Origin: JBCCXL01 sp039191605
GTDB lineage: Bacteria > Acidobacteriota > Thermoanaerobaculia > Multivoradales > JAHZIX01
Assembly (NCBI GenBank): GCA_039191605.1
Contig: JBCCXL010000002.1
Span: forward strand, 372,001 to 436,000
Direction: 5' to 3'
Length of the DNA stretch: 64,000 nt
Position numbers and translations under genes: made by a program. A model generated the notes under the pieces. It did not search any database. It was not told the DNA's origin and saw only the letters and a list, made by a program, of their open reading frames with translations. This document shows, in pieces, positions 37,132 through 45,212 of this stretch; position 1 is the first letter of the stretch; the number at the start of each line of letters is the position of its first letter.

Positions 37132-38010
37132 ATGTCCTTGCTCAATCCTCGACCTCTGCTCGCCTCTTCCCTGCTCATCGGCCTCGCTTTCGGGGCGGCC
37201 TGCGGTGCGGAGGGAGACTCCACCCTCGAAAGCCGTCAAGACCCCTCGGCGGCCCCCACCGAGCTGCACTGGAAGACCGAGACCAGCGAGGAGCAGGCCG
37301 GTCCCTGCGACGGAGAAGAGGCGGCCTGCGCCACCGTGCTCTTCCGCTTCCCGGTCTTCGAGCCCCATCCCTCCGCCGATACCGAAGCGCTCAATCACCT
37401 CGCCCTCGAGCTGGTTACCGGCGGCTTCTACGGCGAGCTCGCGGAAGGCACTCCCCTGCCCCGCTCGGCGGAGGACCTCGCACCCTACCGGCGGGCCTTC
37501 CTCGATCCCTTCCTGGAGTTCATCGCCGAATACCCCGACGTGCCCAACGACATCTGGGCCGACGAGCGCATCATCGAGGTGATCTATCAGCAGCCGAAGC
37601 TGGTGAGCCTCGGCGCCAGCTATTACCAATACGGCGGCGGCGCCCACCCCAACTCCGCCCTCACCCTGGTCAGCGTCAACCCCCTCGACGGCCGCCGCTG
37701 GACGCTGCCCGACCTGCTCCAGGACGGCGGAGAGGAACAGCTGCGCCAGCGGGCCGAAGCCCAATTTCGCGACTTCCGACGCCTCGAGCCAGACGTCGAC
37801 CTCGCGATGAAGGGCTTCTACTTCGAAGACGGCTTCGCCCTCAACGACAACTTCGCCGTGCAGGAAGAAGGCTTGCGCTTCTACTACTCCCCCTACGAGA
37901 TCGCCCCCTATGCCCTCGGCCCCACCGACATCCTGCTGCCCTGGGCCGAAATCCGCGACCTCCTGCGCCCCGACGCCCCCGTCCCCACCGCCGCGCCGGC
38001 GGCTCCCTGA
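37132..38010 (+). CDS. DUF3298/RsiV-like lipoprotein
   Basis: 292 residues from ATG 37132, where GGAG lies seven bases upstream; an in-frame start at 37051 would only add a leader before the signal peptide. The signal peptide ends in a lipobox (LAFGAAC), so the mature protein is probably lipid-anchored on the periplasmic side. The body has the DUF3298/DUF4163 pattern, including YYQYGGGAHPNS followed by VNPLDGRRWTLPDLL and a C-terminal ALGPTDILLPWAEI segment. This fold is found in RsiV-type anti-sigma factors, where it binds lysozyme, and in many proteins of unknown role; no anti-sigma segment or adjacent sigma factor gene is visible. Its precise function is unknown. An array of short repeats follows. 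Confidence 0.8.
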   Translation: MSLLNPRPLLASSLLIGLAFGAACGAEGDSTLESRQDPSAAPTELHWKTETSEEQAGPCDGEEAACATVLFRFPVFEPHPSADTEALNHLALELVTGGFYGELAEGTPLPRSAEDLAPYRRAFLDPFLEFIAEYPDVPNDIWADERIIEVIYQQPKLVSLGASYYQYGGGAHPNSALTLVSVNPLDGRRWTLPDLLQDGGEEQLRQRAEAQFRDFRRLEPDVDLAMKGFYFEDGFALNDNFAVQEEGLRFYYSPYEIAPYALGPTDILLPWAEIRDLLRPDAPVPTAAPAAP

Positions 38011-38032
38011 GCCTTCCCGACAAGTCTCCTGG

Positions 38033-38347
38033 CAAGTGCCAGCCGAGTGATCCCAAGTGCCAGCCGAGTGGTCCCCAACAAACGGGGCAAGCGTCAGGCG
38101 AGTGATCCCCAACGCGGGGGACAAGCCGGGGGACAAGCCGGGGGACAAGCGTCAGGCGAGTGATCCCGGGAGGCCCCGACAACTGCCAGGCGAGTGGTCC
38201 CGAGTGGTCCCCTCGCTGCTCGGACATGCCCCTCAGGCAAGCGTCAGGCGAGTGATCCCCAACAAACGGGGCAAGCGTCAGGCGAGTGATCCCCAACGCG
38301 GGGGACAAGCCGGGGGACAAGCGTCAGGCGAGTGATCCCGGGAGGCG
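38033..38347. repeat. Array of about eight short repeats, GAGTGATCCC subtype
   Basis: Units with core GCGTCAGGCGAGTGATCCC begin at about 38088, 38147, 38238, 38272 and 38318. Variants with TGCCAG and GAGTGGTCC lie at about 38033, 38054 and 38180. Spacing is irregular (about 20 to 60 bases). A larger block of two units plus a GGGGGACAAGCC spacer occurs twice (38088-38175 and 38272-38347), differing in spacer copy number, so the array grew partly by segmental duplication. The family recurs at 49.9, 57.3, 58.6-58.9 and 62.5 kb. Confidence 0.9.
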
Positions 38348-38383
38348 AAACGCTCCCGGGATCGGGAGTCCTTTGGGCTGAAA

Positions 38384-38851
38384 TCAGCCCTTGCGCAGCG
38401 CTTCGAGAACCTTCGCAGGATGGTCCGCGGCCCGGGCGACGCGGCGCCAATGCTTCTTGACCTGACCTTCGGCATCGACGATCACGGTGGAGCGGATGAC
38501 GCCCTGGACGGTCTTGCCGTACATCTTCTTCTCGCCGAAGGCCCCGTAGGTGCTCATCACCTCTTTTTCAGGGTCTGAGAGCAGGGTGAAGGGAAGATCG
38601 TGGTCGGCGGCGAATTTCTGGTGGCTGGCGGCTCCGTCGGGAGAGATGCCGAGCAGCTCGGCCCCCTCGCCTCGAATGTCGTCAAAGAGGTCGCGGAAGG
38701 CGCAGGCCTCCTTGGTGCAACCGGGGGTGTTGTCTCGAGGATAGAAGAAGATCACCACGTCCTTTCCGCGGTAATCGGCGAGAGAGACTTCCTTACCCTC
38801 AGCGTCGGGCAAGGTGAATTCGGGAGCCGGCTGGCCTTCTTCGATGGGCAT
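38384..38851 (-). CDS. bcp: Thioredoxin-dependent thiol peroxidase (Bcp/PrxQ)
   Basis: About 155 residues from ATG 38851, chosen because the family starts at MPIEEGQPAPEF and GGAG lies about ten bases upstream; an in-frame start at 38878 is possible. The active site reads YPRDNTPGCTKEACAFRD, with the peroxidatic Cys in TPGC and the resolving Cys five residues later, typical of PrxQ/Bcp enzymes that reduce hydroperoxides with thioredoxin. The RSTVIVD and C-terminal AAD-HPAKVLEAL segments also fit. It is a cytosolic monocistronic gene. A palindrome GGGCTGAAATCAGCCC overlaps its stop codon and a second hairpin (CTCCCG/CGGGAG) lies just beyond; either might help termination. Confidence 0.96.
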   Translation of the reverse strand: MPIEEGQPAPEFTLPDAEGKEVSLADYRGKDVVIFFYPRDNTPGCTKEACAFRDLFDDIRGEGAELLGISPDGAASHQKFAADHDLPFTLLSDPEKEVMSTYGAFGEKKMYGKTVQGVIRSTVIVDAEGQVKKHWRRVARAADHPAKVLEALRKG

Positions 38852-39066
38852 AGAGAAGCATCTCCTCGGTGCAGTCACGGAAGCTGCCTTCAGCGCTCTT
38901 GGAGAACCGCCGGAGGCGTCGCGGGAGGCACCGGATATTTGTGGGGAGGAAGCGTTGCGGTCTACGGAAAGGGGGCCTTCTCTCGGGGAGAACCCCCAGT
39001 GAGATACCCGCTGTTGTCTTCGCCATTGTAGCGAGAGCGGATGCTCCTCGCTGCTACCATCGAGCG

Positions 39067-40314
39067 GTGAGCCGAGCCATTCTTCACGTCGACATGGACG
39101 CCTTCTTCGCCGCCGTCGAGCAGCTGGACTTCCCCCATCTGGCGGGAAAGCCGGTGCTGGTGGGGCACGACGGCCCTCGAGGCGTGGTGGCGGCGGCCTC
39201 CTACGAGGCGCGGCGCTACGGCTGTCGCTCGGCGATGCCCATGAGCCAGGCGAAGCGCCGCTGCCCTCAGGCGATGATCGTCCCCGGCCGCCGCCACCGC
39301 TACGCCGAGGTCTCGCGCCAGGTCTTCTCCCTCTTCGAGGAGATCACCCCGCTGGTCCAGCCGCTGTCCATCGACGAGGCCTTCCTCGATGTCTCCGGCT
39401 CGGTGGCCTCCCTCGGCAGTCCCCCGGCTATCGCCCGGGCCCTCAAGCGCCGCGTGCTGCGCACCACCGGGCTCACCGCCTCGGTGGGCGTGGCGCAGAA
39501 TAAATTTCTCGCCAAGCTGGCCTCGGACATGGACAAGCCGGACGGCCTCACGGTGGTGCCGACCCACAGCGTAGAGGCCTGGCTCGCGCCGCTGCCCCTG
39601 AGCCGCATGTGGGGCGTGGGTCCGGTCACCGAGGGCCGCCTCGCCCAACGCGGCCTGCGCACCTTCGGCGACGTGGCGGCGACGGATCCCGAGACTCTGA
39701 GGCAGCTTCTCGGCGACAGCGCTCAGCGCTTCCATCTGCTCGCCCAGGGCATCGACCATCGTCCCGTCACCCCCGACAGCGAGGCCAAGAGCATCGGCAG
39801 GGAGCAGACCTTCGAGAGCGACCTGGCCACCCCCGACGAGGTGCGCACCGTGCTCCTGCGCCAGCTGGAAGAGGTCGCCCTGCGGCTGCGGCGCAAAGGG
39901 CGCAGCGCCCGCACCGTCACGGTGAAGATCCGCTACGGTGACTTCGAGACCATCACCCGCTCCCACACCCTGCCCCGGGGCACCACCCGCACTCTCCCCC
40001 TGTGGCGATCCGCCCGGCTGCTCTTCGATCGCTGGGCCGACGAGAGCTTCCGACCGGTGCGGCTGATCGGAGTCTCCGCCAGCGGCCTGGGGGACGAAGA
40101 CCATCAGCTGGACCTCTTCCAGGACCCCACCGCCCAGCGGGAGCGGGAGGTGGACGCCGTCACCGACGCCATCAAGGAGCGCTTCGGGGGCGCCGCCATT
40201 CGCCGCGCCGCCGCGATGCCCGACTCTGGAACCAAAGATTCCCGGCGATCGAATCCAAGAAAGCCCAAAGCGGTTTCCGATGATGCCGTCCAGAGCCGGG
40301 ACTTCCCGAGCTAA
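39067..40314 (+). CDS. dinB: DNA polymerase IV (Y-family)
   Basis: About 415 residues from GTG 39067, where the family normally begins (SRAILHVDMDAFFAAVE). Catalytic carboxylates are in DMDAFF and SIDEAFLDVS, with the YEARRYGCRSAMP finger segment and the helix-hairpin-helix-like MWGVGPVTEGRLAQRGLRT. The little-finger domain runs to a QLDLF sliding-clamp binding motif. The final 50 residues after the clamp motif are a poorly conserved basic tail. The enzyme performs error-prone translesion synthesis. The start has no strong ribosome binding site, and an upstream in-frame ATG (38869) would add 66 residues of non-family sequence overlapping the bcp promoter region, so it was not used. No LexA-type box was recognised. 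Confidence 0.95.
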   Translation: MSRAILHVDMDAFFAAVEQLDFPHLAGKPVLVGHDGPRGVVAAASYEARRYGCRSAMPMSQAKRRCPQAMIVPGRRHRYAEVSRQVFSLFEEITPLVQPLSIDEAFLDVSGSVASLGSPPAIARALKRRVLRTTGLTASVGVAQNKFLAKLASDMDKPDGLTVVPTHSVEAWLAPLPLSRMWGVGPVTEGRLAQRGLRTFGDVAATDPETLRQLLGDSAQRFHLLAQGIDHRPVTPDSEAKSIGREQTFESDLATPDEVRTVLLRQLEEVALRLRRKGRSARTVTVKIRYGDFETITRSHTLPRGTTRTLPLWRSARLLFDRWADESFRPVRLIGVSASGLGDEDHQLDLFQDPTAQREREVDAVTDAIKERFGGAAIRRAAAMPDSGTKDSRRSNPRKPKAVSDDAVQSRDFPS

Positions 40315-40397
40315 GCGTCACCAGCCAGAGCAAAGCGCCATCAGATCGTCTTCGCCGCCCCCTTGCGCCCCCACCCCACTCGGTCCATGATGCCCCG

Positions 40398-41417
40398 ATG
40401 TCTAATAGCTCCTCCCCCCTCGCCCTCGAGCTCAGCACCGTCACCAAGCGCTTCGGCGACCGTACCGCGGTGGACCAGCTCTCCCTCGAAGTTCCGGCAG
40501 GCGTGATCTGGGGTTTTCTCGGCCCCAACGGATCCGGCAAAACCACCACCCTGCGAATGATTCTCGGCCTGTTGTGGCCGGACGAAGGCTGGCTGAAAGT
40601 CCTCGGCCAGCGCCCCGAGGCCGCCCGAGACCGGCTCGGCTACCTGCCGGAAGAGCGGGGCATCTATCAGCGCATGAGAGTGCTGGAGCTGTTGGTCTAC
40701 TTCGCTCGGCTGAAGGGGCTGTCCTCCGCCGAGGCGAAGTCGAGAGCCGGTGAGCTGCTGGAGCGATTCGGTCTGGCGGACCGCGCCAAGGCCCGCTGCA
40801 GCAGCCTCTCCAAGGGCCTCGGTCAGAAGCTCCAGGTGCTCGCTACCCTGATCCACCGCCCGCGGCTGGTGCTGCTCGACGAGCCCTTCTCCGGCCTCGA
40901 TCCGGTACACCGGGACGTCATGCGGGAAGCGATTCAGGAAGCGAAAGACCAGGGGGCCACGGTGCTCTTCTCCACTCATCTGATGGAGCAGGCGGAAGAG
41001 CTCTGCGACGGCCTGGTGCTGCTGCGAGACGGGCAGAAGGTGCTGGACGGTACCCTCGCCGAGGTGCGCGGCGGAGGGCAGCGAGACATCCACCTCGCCT
41101 ACGAGCCCATCGCCGATGTCCCTGTGCCGGATCTCCGATCCCTGCCGGGCGTCGAGAGGGTGCGGGATACCGGCTACCGCGCGGAGATCGGAGTTGCTGA
41201 AGAAGGCGTAGCCCAGGAGATCCTCAGCGCTTTGGTGGGGCGGGTGCGGGTACGCCGCTTCGAGGTCCGAGAGCCCTCCCTCCACGAGATCTACGTGCGG
41301 GCGGTGGGCACTGATTCGCAGGCTATTTCAGAGGCTAGTTCAGAGACTGCCACTGACCTACAGGTCGGCGGGGACGAATCAGCCTCTCCCGCTACCCAAG
41401 AGAGGACCAGCCCGTGA
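40398..41417 (+). CDS. NatA-like ABC exporter ATP-binding protein
   Basis: 339 residues. Walker A is GPNGSGKTT, the signature is the variant LSKGLGQKLQ, Walker B is LVLLDEPFSGLDP and the H-loop is FSTHLMEQAE. A C-terminal regulatory extension (DUF4162-like, about 230-310, with a final EPSLHEIYVRAV) is typical of NatA/drug-exporter ATPases. Its stop overlaps the start of the next gene by four bases (GTGA), so it is coupled to the permease. The pair resembles NatAB sodium or drug exporters; the substrate is unknown. A convergent PadR gene downstream could regulate the pair. Confidence 0.94.
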   Translation: MSNSSSPLALELSTVTKRFGDRTAVDQLSLEVPAGVIWGFLGPNGSGKTTTLRMILGLLWPDEGWLKVLGQRPEAARDRLGYLPEERGIYQRMRVLELLVYFARLKGLSSAEAKSRAGELLERFGLADRAKARCSSLSKGLGQKLQVLATLIHRPRLVLLDEPFSGLDPVHRDVMREAIQEAKDQGATVLFSTHLMEQAEELCDGLVLLRDGQKVLDGTLAEVRGGGQRDIHLAYEPIADVPVPDLRSLPGVERVRDTGYRAEIGVAEEGVAQEILSALVGRVRVRRFEVREPSLHEIYVRAVGTDSQAISEASSETATDLQVGGDESASPATQERTSP

Positions 41418-42781
41418 GCGCCTTCACCGATCGCCGCTTCTATCAGCGGGCTTCCCTGGTGGCTCGACGCGAGCTGCTGGAAAACCTGCGCACCAAGGCC
41501 TTCTGGCTCTCGGTGCTCTCTTTCCCGGTGATCCTCGTCCTCGCCACTCTGGTGCCCGTCGGGCTGGACCAGGCGCGACAGGAGCGGTTGTTCTCGGTGG
41601 TGGACGAGAGCGGCTGGTGGCTGGAGACCGTCGGCGCGGAGCTGGACGAGCCCGGCCGCTACCGCCGGATCTCCCCGGAGGAGCTCACGGCCACTGAGCC
41701 CACGGCCGCAGAGCTTCGAGCCGAACAGCCCTCGTCCTCCGATCAGCTCTCGACCCTCAACGACGCCGTCGCCCGAGGCGAGCTCTTCGCCTACCTGGTG
41801 ATCCCGGCGAACCCCGAGAGCGAGGGCCTACGCTACGTCGCCGCCCACCTCACCGACAACGCCCTGGTGGAGCGGGCCCGCCAGCTGACGGAGCGGCAGC
41901 TGCGCTATCGCCACCTCGCCGCCGCCGGCCTCGACGAAGACACCATTCGCGCCGCGGAGGTGAGCGTCGAAGTCGACAGCCGGGCGGTGGACGCCTCCGG
42001 CACCGAGCGCGTCGCCAGCCTGGGGGAAGTCGCCCGCCAATGGGCGCCGGTGGCCTTCGTCTACCTGCTGTGGATCGCCATCTTCGCCGTCGCCCAGATG
42101 CTGCTCACCAACACCATCGAGGAGAAGAGTCAGCGCATCCTCGAGGTCCTGCTGTCTTCGGTCACCCCCATCGAGCTGCTGGCGGGAAAGATCCTCGGCA
42201 TCGCCGCCACCGGGCTCACCCTGGTGTCCTCCTGGGGGCTCTTCTTCTTCGGCATCATCGCCCTCATCGGCCTGCTGGTGCCGCTACCGGACGATCTCGA
42301 CCTCCAGGCGGTGGTCACCGACCCCCTATACCTCGGCTCCTTCGCCGTCTACTTCGTCCTCGGCTACCTGCTCTACGCCGCCCTGCTGGTGGGCATCGGG
42401 GCGGTCTGCGACAGCCTGAAGGAAGCGCAGAACCTGCTGACCCCGGTGTATATCGTCCTCATGGTGCCCCTCTTCGCCATGATCCCCATCGCGGAGGATC
42501 CCAACGGTCCGCTGGCCCGGGCCCTCAGTTTCGTGCCTCCCTTCACCCCCTTCGTGATGATGAACCGCGCCGCCGGGCCGCCCGCCCCCTGGGAATACGC
42601 GGTCACCGCCGCCCTGCTCATCGCCACCATTGCGCTGACCTTGTGGGCGGCGGCGAAGATCTTCCGGGTGGGAATTCTAATGACCGGCAGCCGCCCCTCG
42701 CTGCGGGACCTCATCCGCTGGCTGCGAGCCCCGGTGGGGCCCGTGGTGGAGACGGACGAAGAGAGCGCCCCGGCCCGCTGA
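41414..42781 (+). CDS. NatB-like ABC exporter permease (ABC-2 family)
   Basis: 455 residues beginning at a GTG that overlaps the ATPase stop. One N-terminal membrane helix (AFWLSVLSFPVILVLATLVPVG) precedes a large extracytoplasmic domain (about 45-205). Five further helices follow from about 210, including the conserved NTIEEKSQRILEVLLSSVTPIELLAGKILG. This is the ABC2_membrane_3/NatB pattern. It forms the transmembrane part of the exporter with the upstream ATPase. Confidence 0.93.
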   Translation: MSAFTDRRFYQRASLVARRELLENLRTKAFWLSVLSFPVILVLATLVPVGLDQARQERLFSVVDESGWWLETVGAELDEPGRYRRISPEELTATEPTAAELRAEQPSSSDQLSTLNDAVARGELFAYLVIPANPESEGLRYVAAHLTDNALVERARQLTERQLRYRHLAAAGLDEDTIRAAEVSVEVDSRAVDASGTERVASLGEVARQWAPVAFVYLLWIAIFAVAQMLLTNTIEEKSQRILEVLLSSVTPIELLAGKILGIAATGLTLVSSWGLFFFGIIALIGLLVPLPDDLDLQAVVTDPLYLGSFAVYFVLGYLLYAALLVGIGAVCDSLKEAQNLLTPVYIVLMVPLFAMIPIAEDPNGPLARALSFVPPFTPFVMMNRAAGPPAPWEYAVTAALLIATIALTLWAAAKIFRVGILMTGSRPSLRDLIRWLRAPVGPVVETDEESAPAR

Positions 42782-42824
42782 GGGGCCTCCTCTACCTGAC
42801 TCTCTTCGGCCTATTCTGGCCGCC

Positions 42825-43232
42825 CTATTCCTGAGGCTCCCAGGAGTCACCGGTGGGCAGCGAGCGCCGAGAACCGGGAACCTCGGTAGCCGCCAGGGTT
42901 TGGGAGACCGCCCGGGAGAGCCGATACCAGCGCTCCACCTGGTGGACTCGCCACGCCTCGCCGGCGGCGGTGAGGGAAAAGTACTTCGCCCGGCGATTGT
43001 TTTCCGACAGCCCCCAATCGCTCTCCACCCAGCCCTTCGCCTCGAGGCGCTTGAGGGCAGGGTAGAGCGAGCCCTGGGGCACCTGCAGCACCTGTTCCGA
43101 GAAATCCTGCAGCCGCCGCGCAACGCCGAGGCCATGGGTTGGCTCCAGCGAGAGGATCTGCAGGATCAAGAGATCCAGGGTTCCCGGGAGTAGATCGAGC
43201 TTCACCGGGCCCGCCCTTGAAGGTCCTTCCAT
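42825..43232 (-). CDS. PadR-family transcriptional regulator
   Basis: About 135 residues from ATG 43232; a TTG-initiated extension to 43268 is open but unlikely. The winged-helix reads LLPGTLDLLILQILSLEPTHGLGVARRL, then VPQGSLYPALKRLEAKGWVESDWG and NNRRAKYFSLTAAGEAW, the canonical PadR DNA-binding core and wing. PadR proteins usually repress a neighbouring transporter gene and are released by a ligand. This gene converges on the NatAB-like exporter, which makes that exporter the likely target, though no operator could be identified. Confidence 0.93.
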   Translation of the reverse strand: MEGPSRAGPVKLDLLPGTLDLLILQILSLEPTHGLGVARRLQDFSEQVLQVPQGSLYPALKRLEAKGWVESDWGLSENNRRAKYFSLTAAGEAWRVHQVERWYRLSRAVSQTLAATEVPGSRRSLPTGDSWEPQE

Positions 43233-43357
43233 CGCTCCAGTCTTTCTCGCCCCCCCTCGGAGGGTCAAGTCATCTCTTGAGCACTCTTCGTGAAGGCTGA
43301 AACAATCCGGTCGAACCCCAGCGCCACCTGCTCAGATCACCAGATGGAGACTCCGTG

Positions 43358-45088
43358 ATGATGTCCTCGCCATCGCCCGTCCGCCGCCCTTCCCTGCTCC
43401 CCGTCCTGTTGCCGCTGACGCTGCTCGTCCTCGGCCTGCTGCTCTATCCACATCTCGGCGCTCACTTCGGCACCGAGTTCGGCCCCCATCTGAGCCTTCA
43501 GGCGGCAGAGCTCGAGGGAGTGGGGTTGATCTCTTCCCTCGGTTCGCTAAGCCTCGGGGCCCAGGCCGCCACGGTCGACCTGGCAGCGGTGCGGGAATAC
43601 CGCAAGCGCCACGCTGCGAAGATCCTCCGAGACTTCTCCGCTCTGCTGGAGATCCCCAACGTCGCCTCCGACGGGCCGAACATTCGCCGCAATGCGGAAG
43701 TGCTGGTGGAAAAGCTCGCCGCCCGCGACATCGATGCCAGGCTCCTGACCCTGCCCGACACGCCGGAAGCGCCGCCCATCGTCTATGGACGGCTGGATGT
43801 CCCCGGAGCCACCCGCACCCTGGGCCTCTACCTGCACTACGACGGCCAGCCGGTGGATCCGGAGGAGTGGACCTGGGACCCGTGGACCCCCATCCTGACC
43901 ACCGCTTCTCTGGAGGACGGCGGGGTTCAGCGCCCCCTTCCGGAGATCGGTGAGGAAGTCGACCCGGAGTGGCGCATCTACGCCCGCAGCGCCGGGGACG
44001 ACAAGGATCCGGTGCCGGCCCTGCTCACCGCCCTCGACGCCCTCAAGGAACAGGGTAAATCCCCCACCTCCAACCTGGTCTTCTTCTTCGAGGGCGAGGA
44101 GGAAGTCGGCTCCCCCCATCTCGACCGCTACCTGGAAAAATATCGCGAGCTGGTGTCGGTGGACGGCTGGCTGATCTTCGACGGTCCGGTGCACCCCAGC
44201 GGTCGCCCCGTCCTGGTGTTTGGAGTTCGCGGCTATAGCGGCCTGGAGCTCACCGTCTATGGCGCCGATCGCTACCTCCACAGCGGCCATTACGGCAATT
44301 GGGCCCCCAACCCAGGGCAGCGACTGGCGAGGCTGCTGGCTAGCCTGAAGGACGATCAGGGGCAGGTCTTGGTGGAGGGCTTCTACGATTCCACCGCCCC
44401 CATTACCGAGGCCGACCGGGCGGGCCTCGCCACCCTGCCGGACTACGACTCCGACCTTCGCAGAGAGCTCGGCCTAGCCCCTGGCGCTACCGAGGGTCAG
44501 GGCGTCTCCCTGGCGGAGCGGCTGATGATCCCCTCCCTCAACCTCCGCGGCCTCGAGAGTGCCGAGGTCGGCGACCGAGCCCGCAACGTGATCCCCACCG
44601 AGGCCGTCGCCAGCATCGACATCCGCCTCGCCCAGGGCAATGACCCCAACGCGATGCTGGACCTGGTAGAGGCCCACATCGCCGGGCAGGGGTACCACAT
44701 CGTGCGCGAGGACCCCGACGAGGCCACCCGCCTCGCCCATCCGCTGGTGGTGAAGAGCCGCCGCCAGCCGGGCTACCCCGCCCAGCGCACCTCGATGGAC
44801 CTTCCGCTGGTGCGCCAGGTGATCGCCGCCACCCGCCAGGCCGCCAACGGGCACCCTCTGGGCGCCGGCGGCGAAGGTGAGGGGAAGGCGCAAGACCTGA
44901 TTCTCCAGCCCACCTACGGCGGCTCTCTGCCCCTCTACCTCTTCGCCGACAACCCGGATCTGCCGGTGGTCATCGTGCCCATCGCCAACCACGACAACAA
45001 CCAGCACGCCCCGGACGAGAACATGAGGATGGCGAACCTCTTCTACGGCATCGACCTGATGGCCGCTCTGCTCACCCTCTCGCCGTAG
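43358..45088 (+). CDS. M20-family metallopeptidase, membrane-anchored or secreted
   Basis: About 576 residues. ATG 43358 is eight bases after GGAG; a GTG one codon earlier is also open. An N-terminal hydrophobic segment (LLPVLLPLTLLVLGLLLYP) anchors or exports it. Dinuclear-metal ligands of the M20/M25/M40 family are visible: LYLHYDGQPV, SAGDDKDPVPALL, FEGEEEVGSPH with the catalytic EE, FDGPVH, and the final HDNNQHAPDENMR. The dimerisation lid lies between. Such enzymes cleave dipeptides or N-acyl/aminoacyl bonds; this one resembles the CNDP-like dipeptidase branch. The specific substrate is not determinable from sequence. A bidirectional terminator follows. Confidence 0.92.
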   Translation: MMSSPSPVRRPSLLPVLLPLTLLVLGLLLYPHLGAHFGTEFGPHLSLQAAELEGVGLISSLGSLSLGAQAATVDLAAVREYRKRHAAKILRDFSALLEIPNVASDGPNIRRNAEVLVEKLAARDIDARLLTLPDTPEAPPIVYGRLDVPGATRTLGLYLHYDGQPVDPEEWTWDPWTPILTTASLEDGGVQRPLPEIGEEVDPEWRIYARSAGDDKDPVPALLTALDALKEQGKSPTSNLVFFFEGEEEVGSPHLDRYLEKYRELVSVDGWLIFDGPVHPSGRPVLVFGVRGYSGLELTVYGADRYLHSGHYGNWAPNPGQRLARLLASLKDDQGQVLVEGFYDSTAPITEADRAGLATLPDYDSDLRRELGLAPGATEGQGVSLAERLMIPSLNLRGLESAEVGDRARNVIPTEAVASIDIRLAQGNDPNAMLDLVEAHIAGQGYHIVREDPDEATRLAHPLVVKSRRQPGYPAQRTSMDLPLVRQVIAATRQAANGHPLGAGGEGEGKAQDLILQPTYGGSLPLYLFADNPDLPVVIVPIANHDNNQHAPDENMRMANLFYGIDLMAALLTLSP

Positions 45089-45111
45089 AGTCATCCCTTC
45101 CCAAAAACGAG

Positions 45112-45149
45112 AAAGGCCCCGCCGAGAGAAGATCTCGACGGGGCTTTTT
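45112..45149. terminator. Bidirectional intrinsic terminator
   Basis: The imperfect inverted repeat GCCCCGCCGAGA / TCTCGACGGGGC is flanked by AAA on the left and CTTTTTG on the right. It separates the convergent M20 peptidase and SppA genes. Confidence 0.85.
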
Positions 45150-45212
45150 GTATGACTCAGCAGAGGGAGAGAGCGAACTCAGATCGCGGGCTCTCCTCTC
45201 AGAACCGACTGA

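Noticed and set aside
37841..38475. Minus-strand open frames across the 38-kb repeat array
   Set aside because: They consist of translated repeat units (GDHSPDAC-type periodic peptides) without start signals; the array is intergenic DNA.
38869..39066. N-terminal extension of DNA polymerase IV
   Set aside because: The 66 extra residues are Arg/Gly-rich with no family similarity and lie over the bcp upstream region; the family starts at the GTG used.
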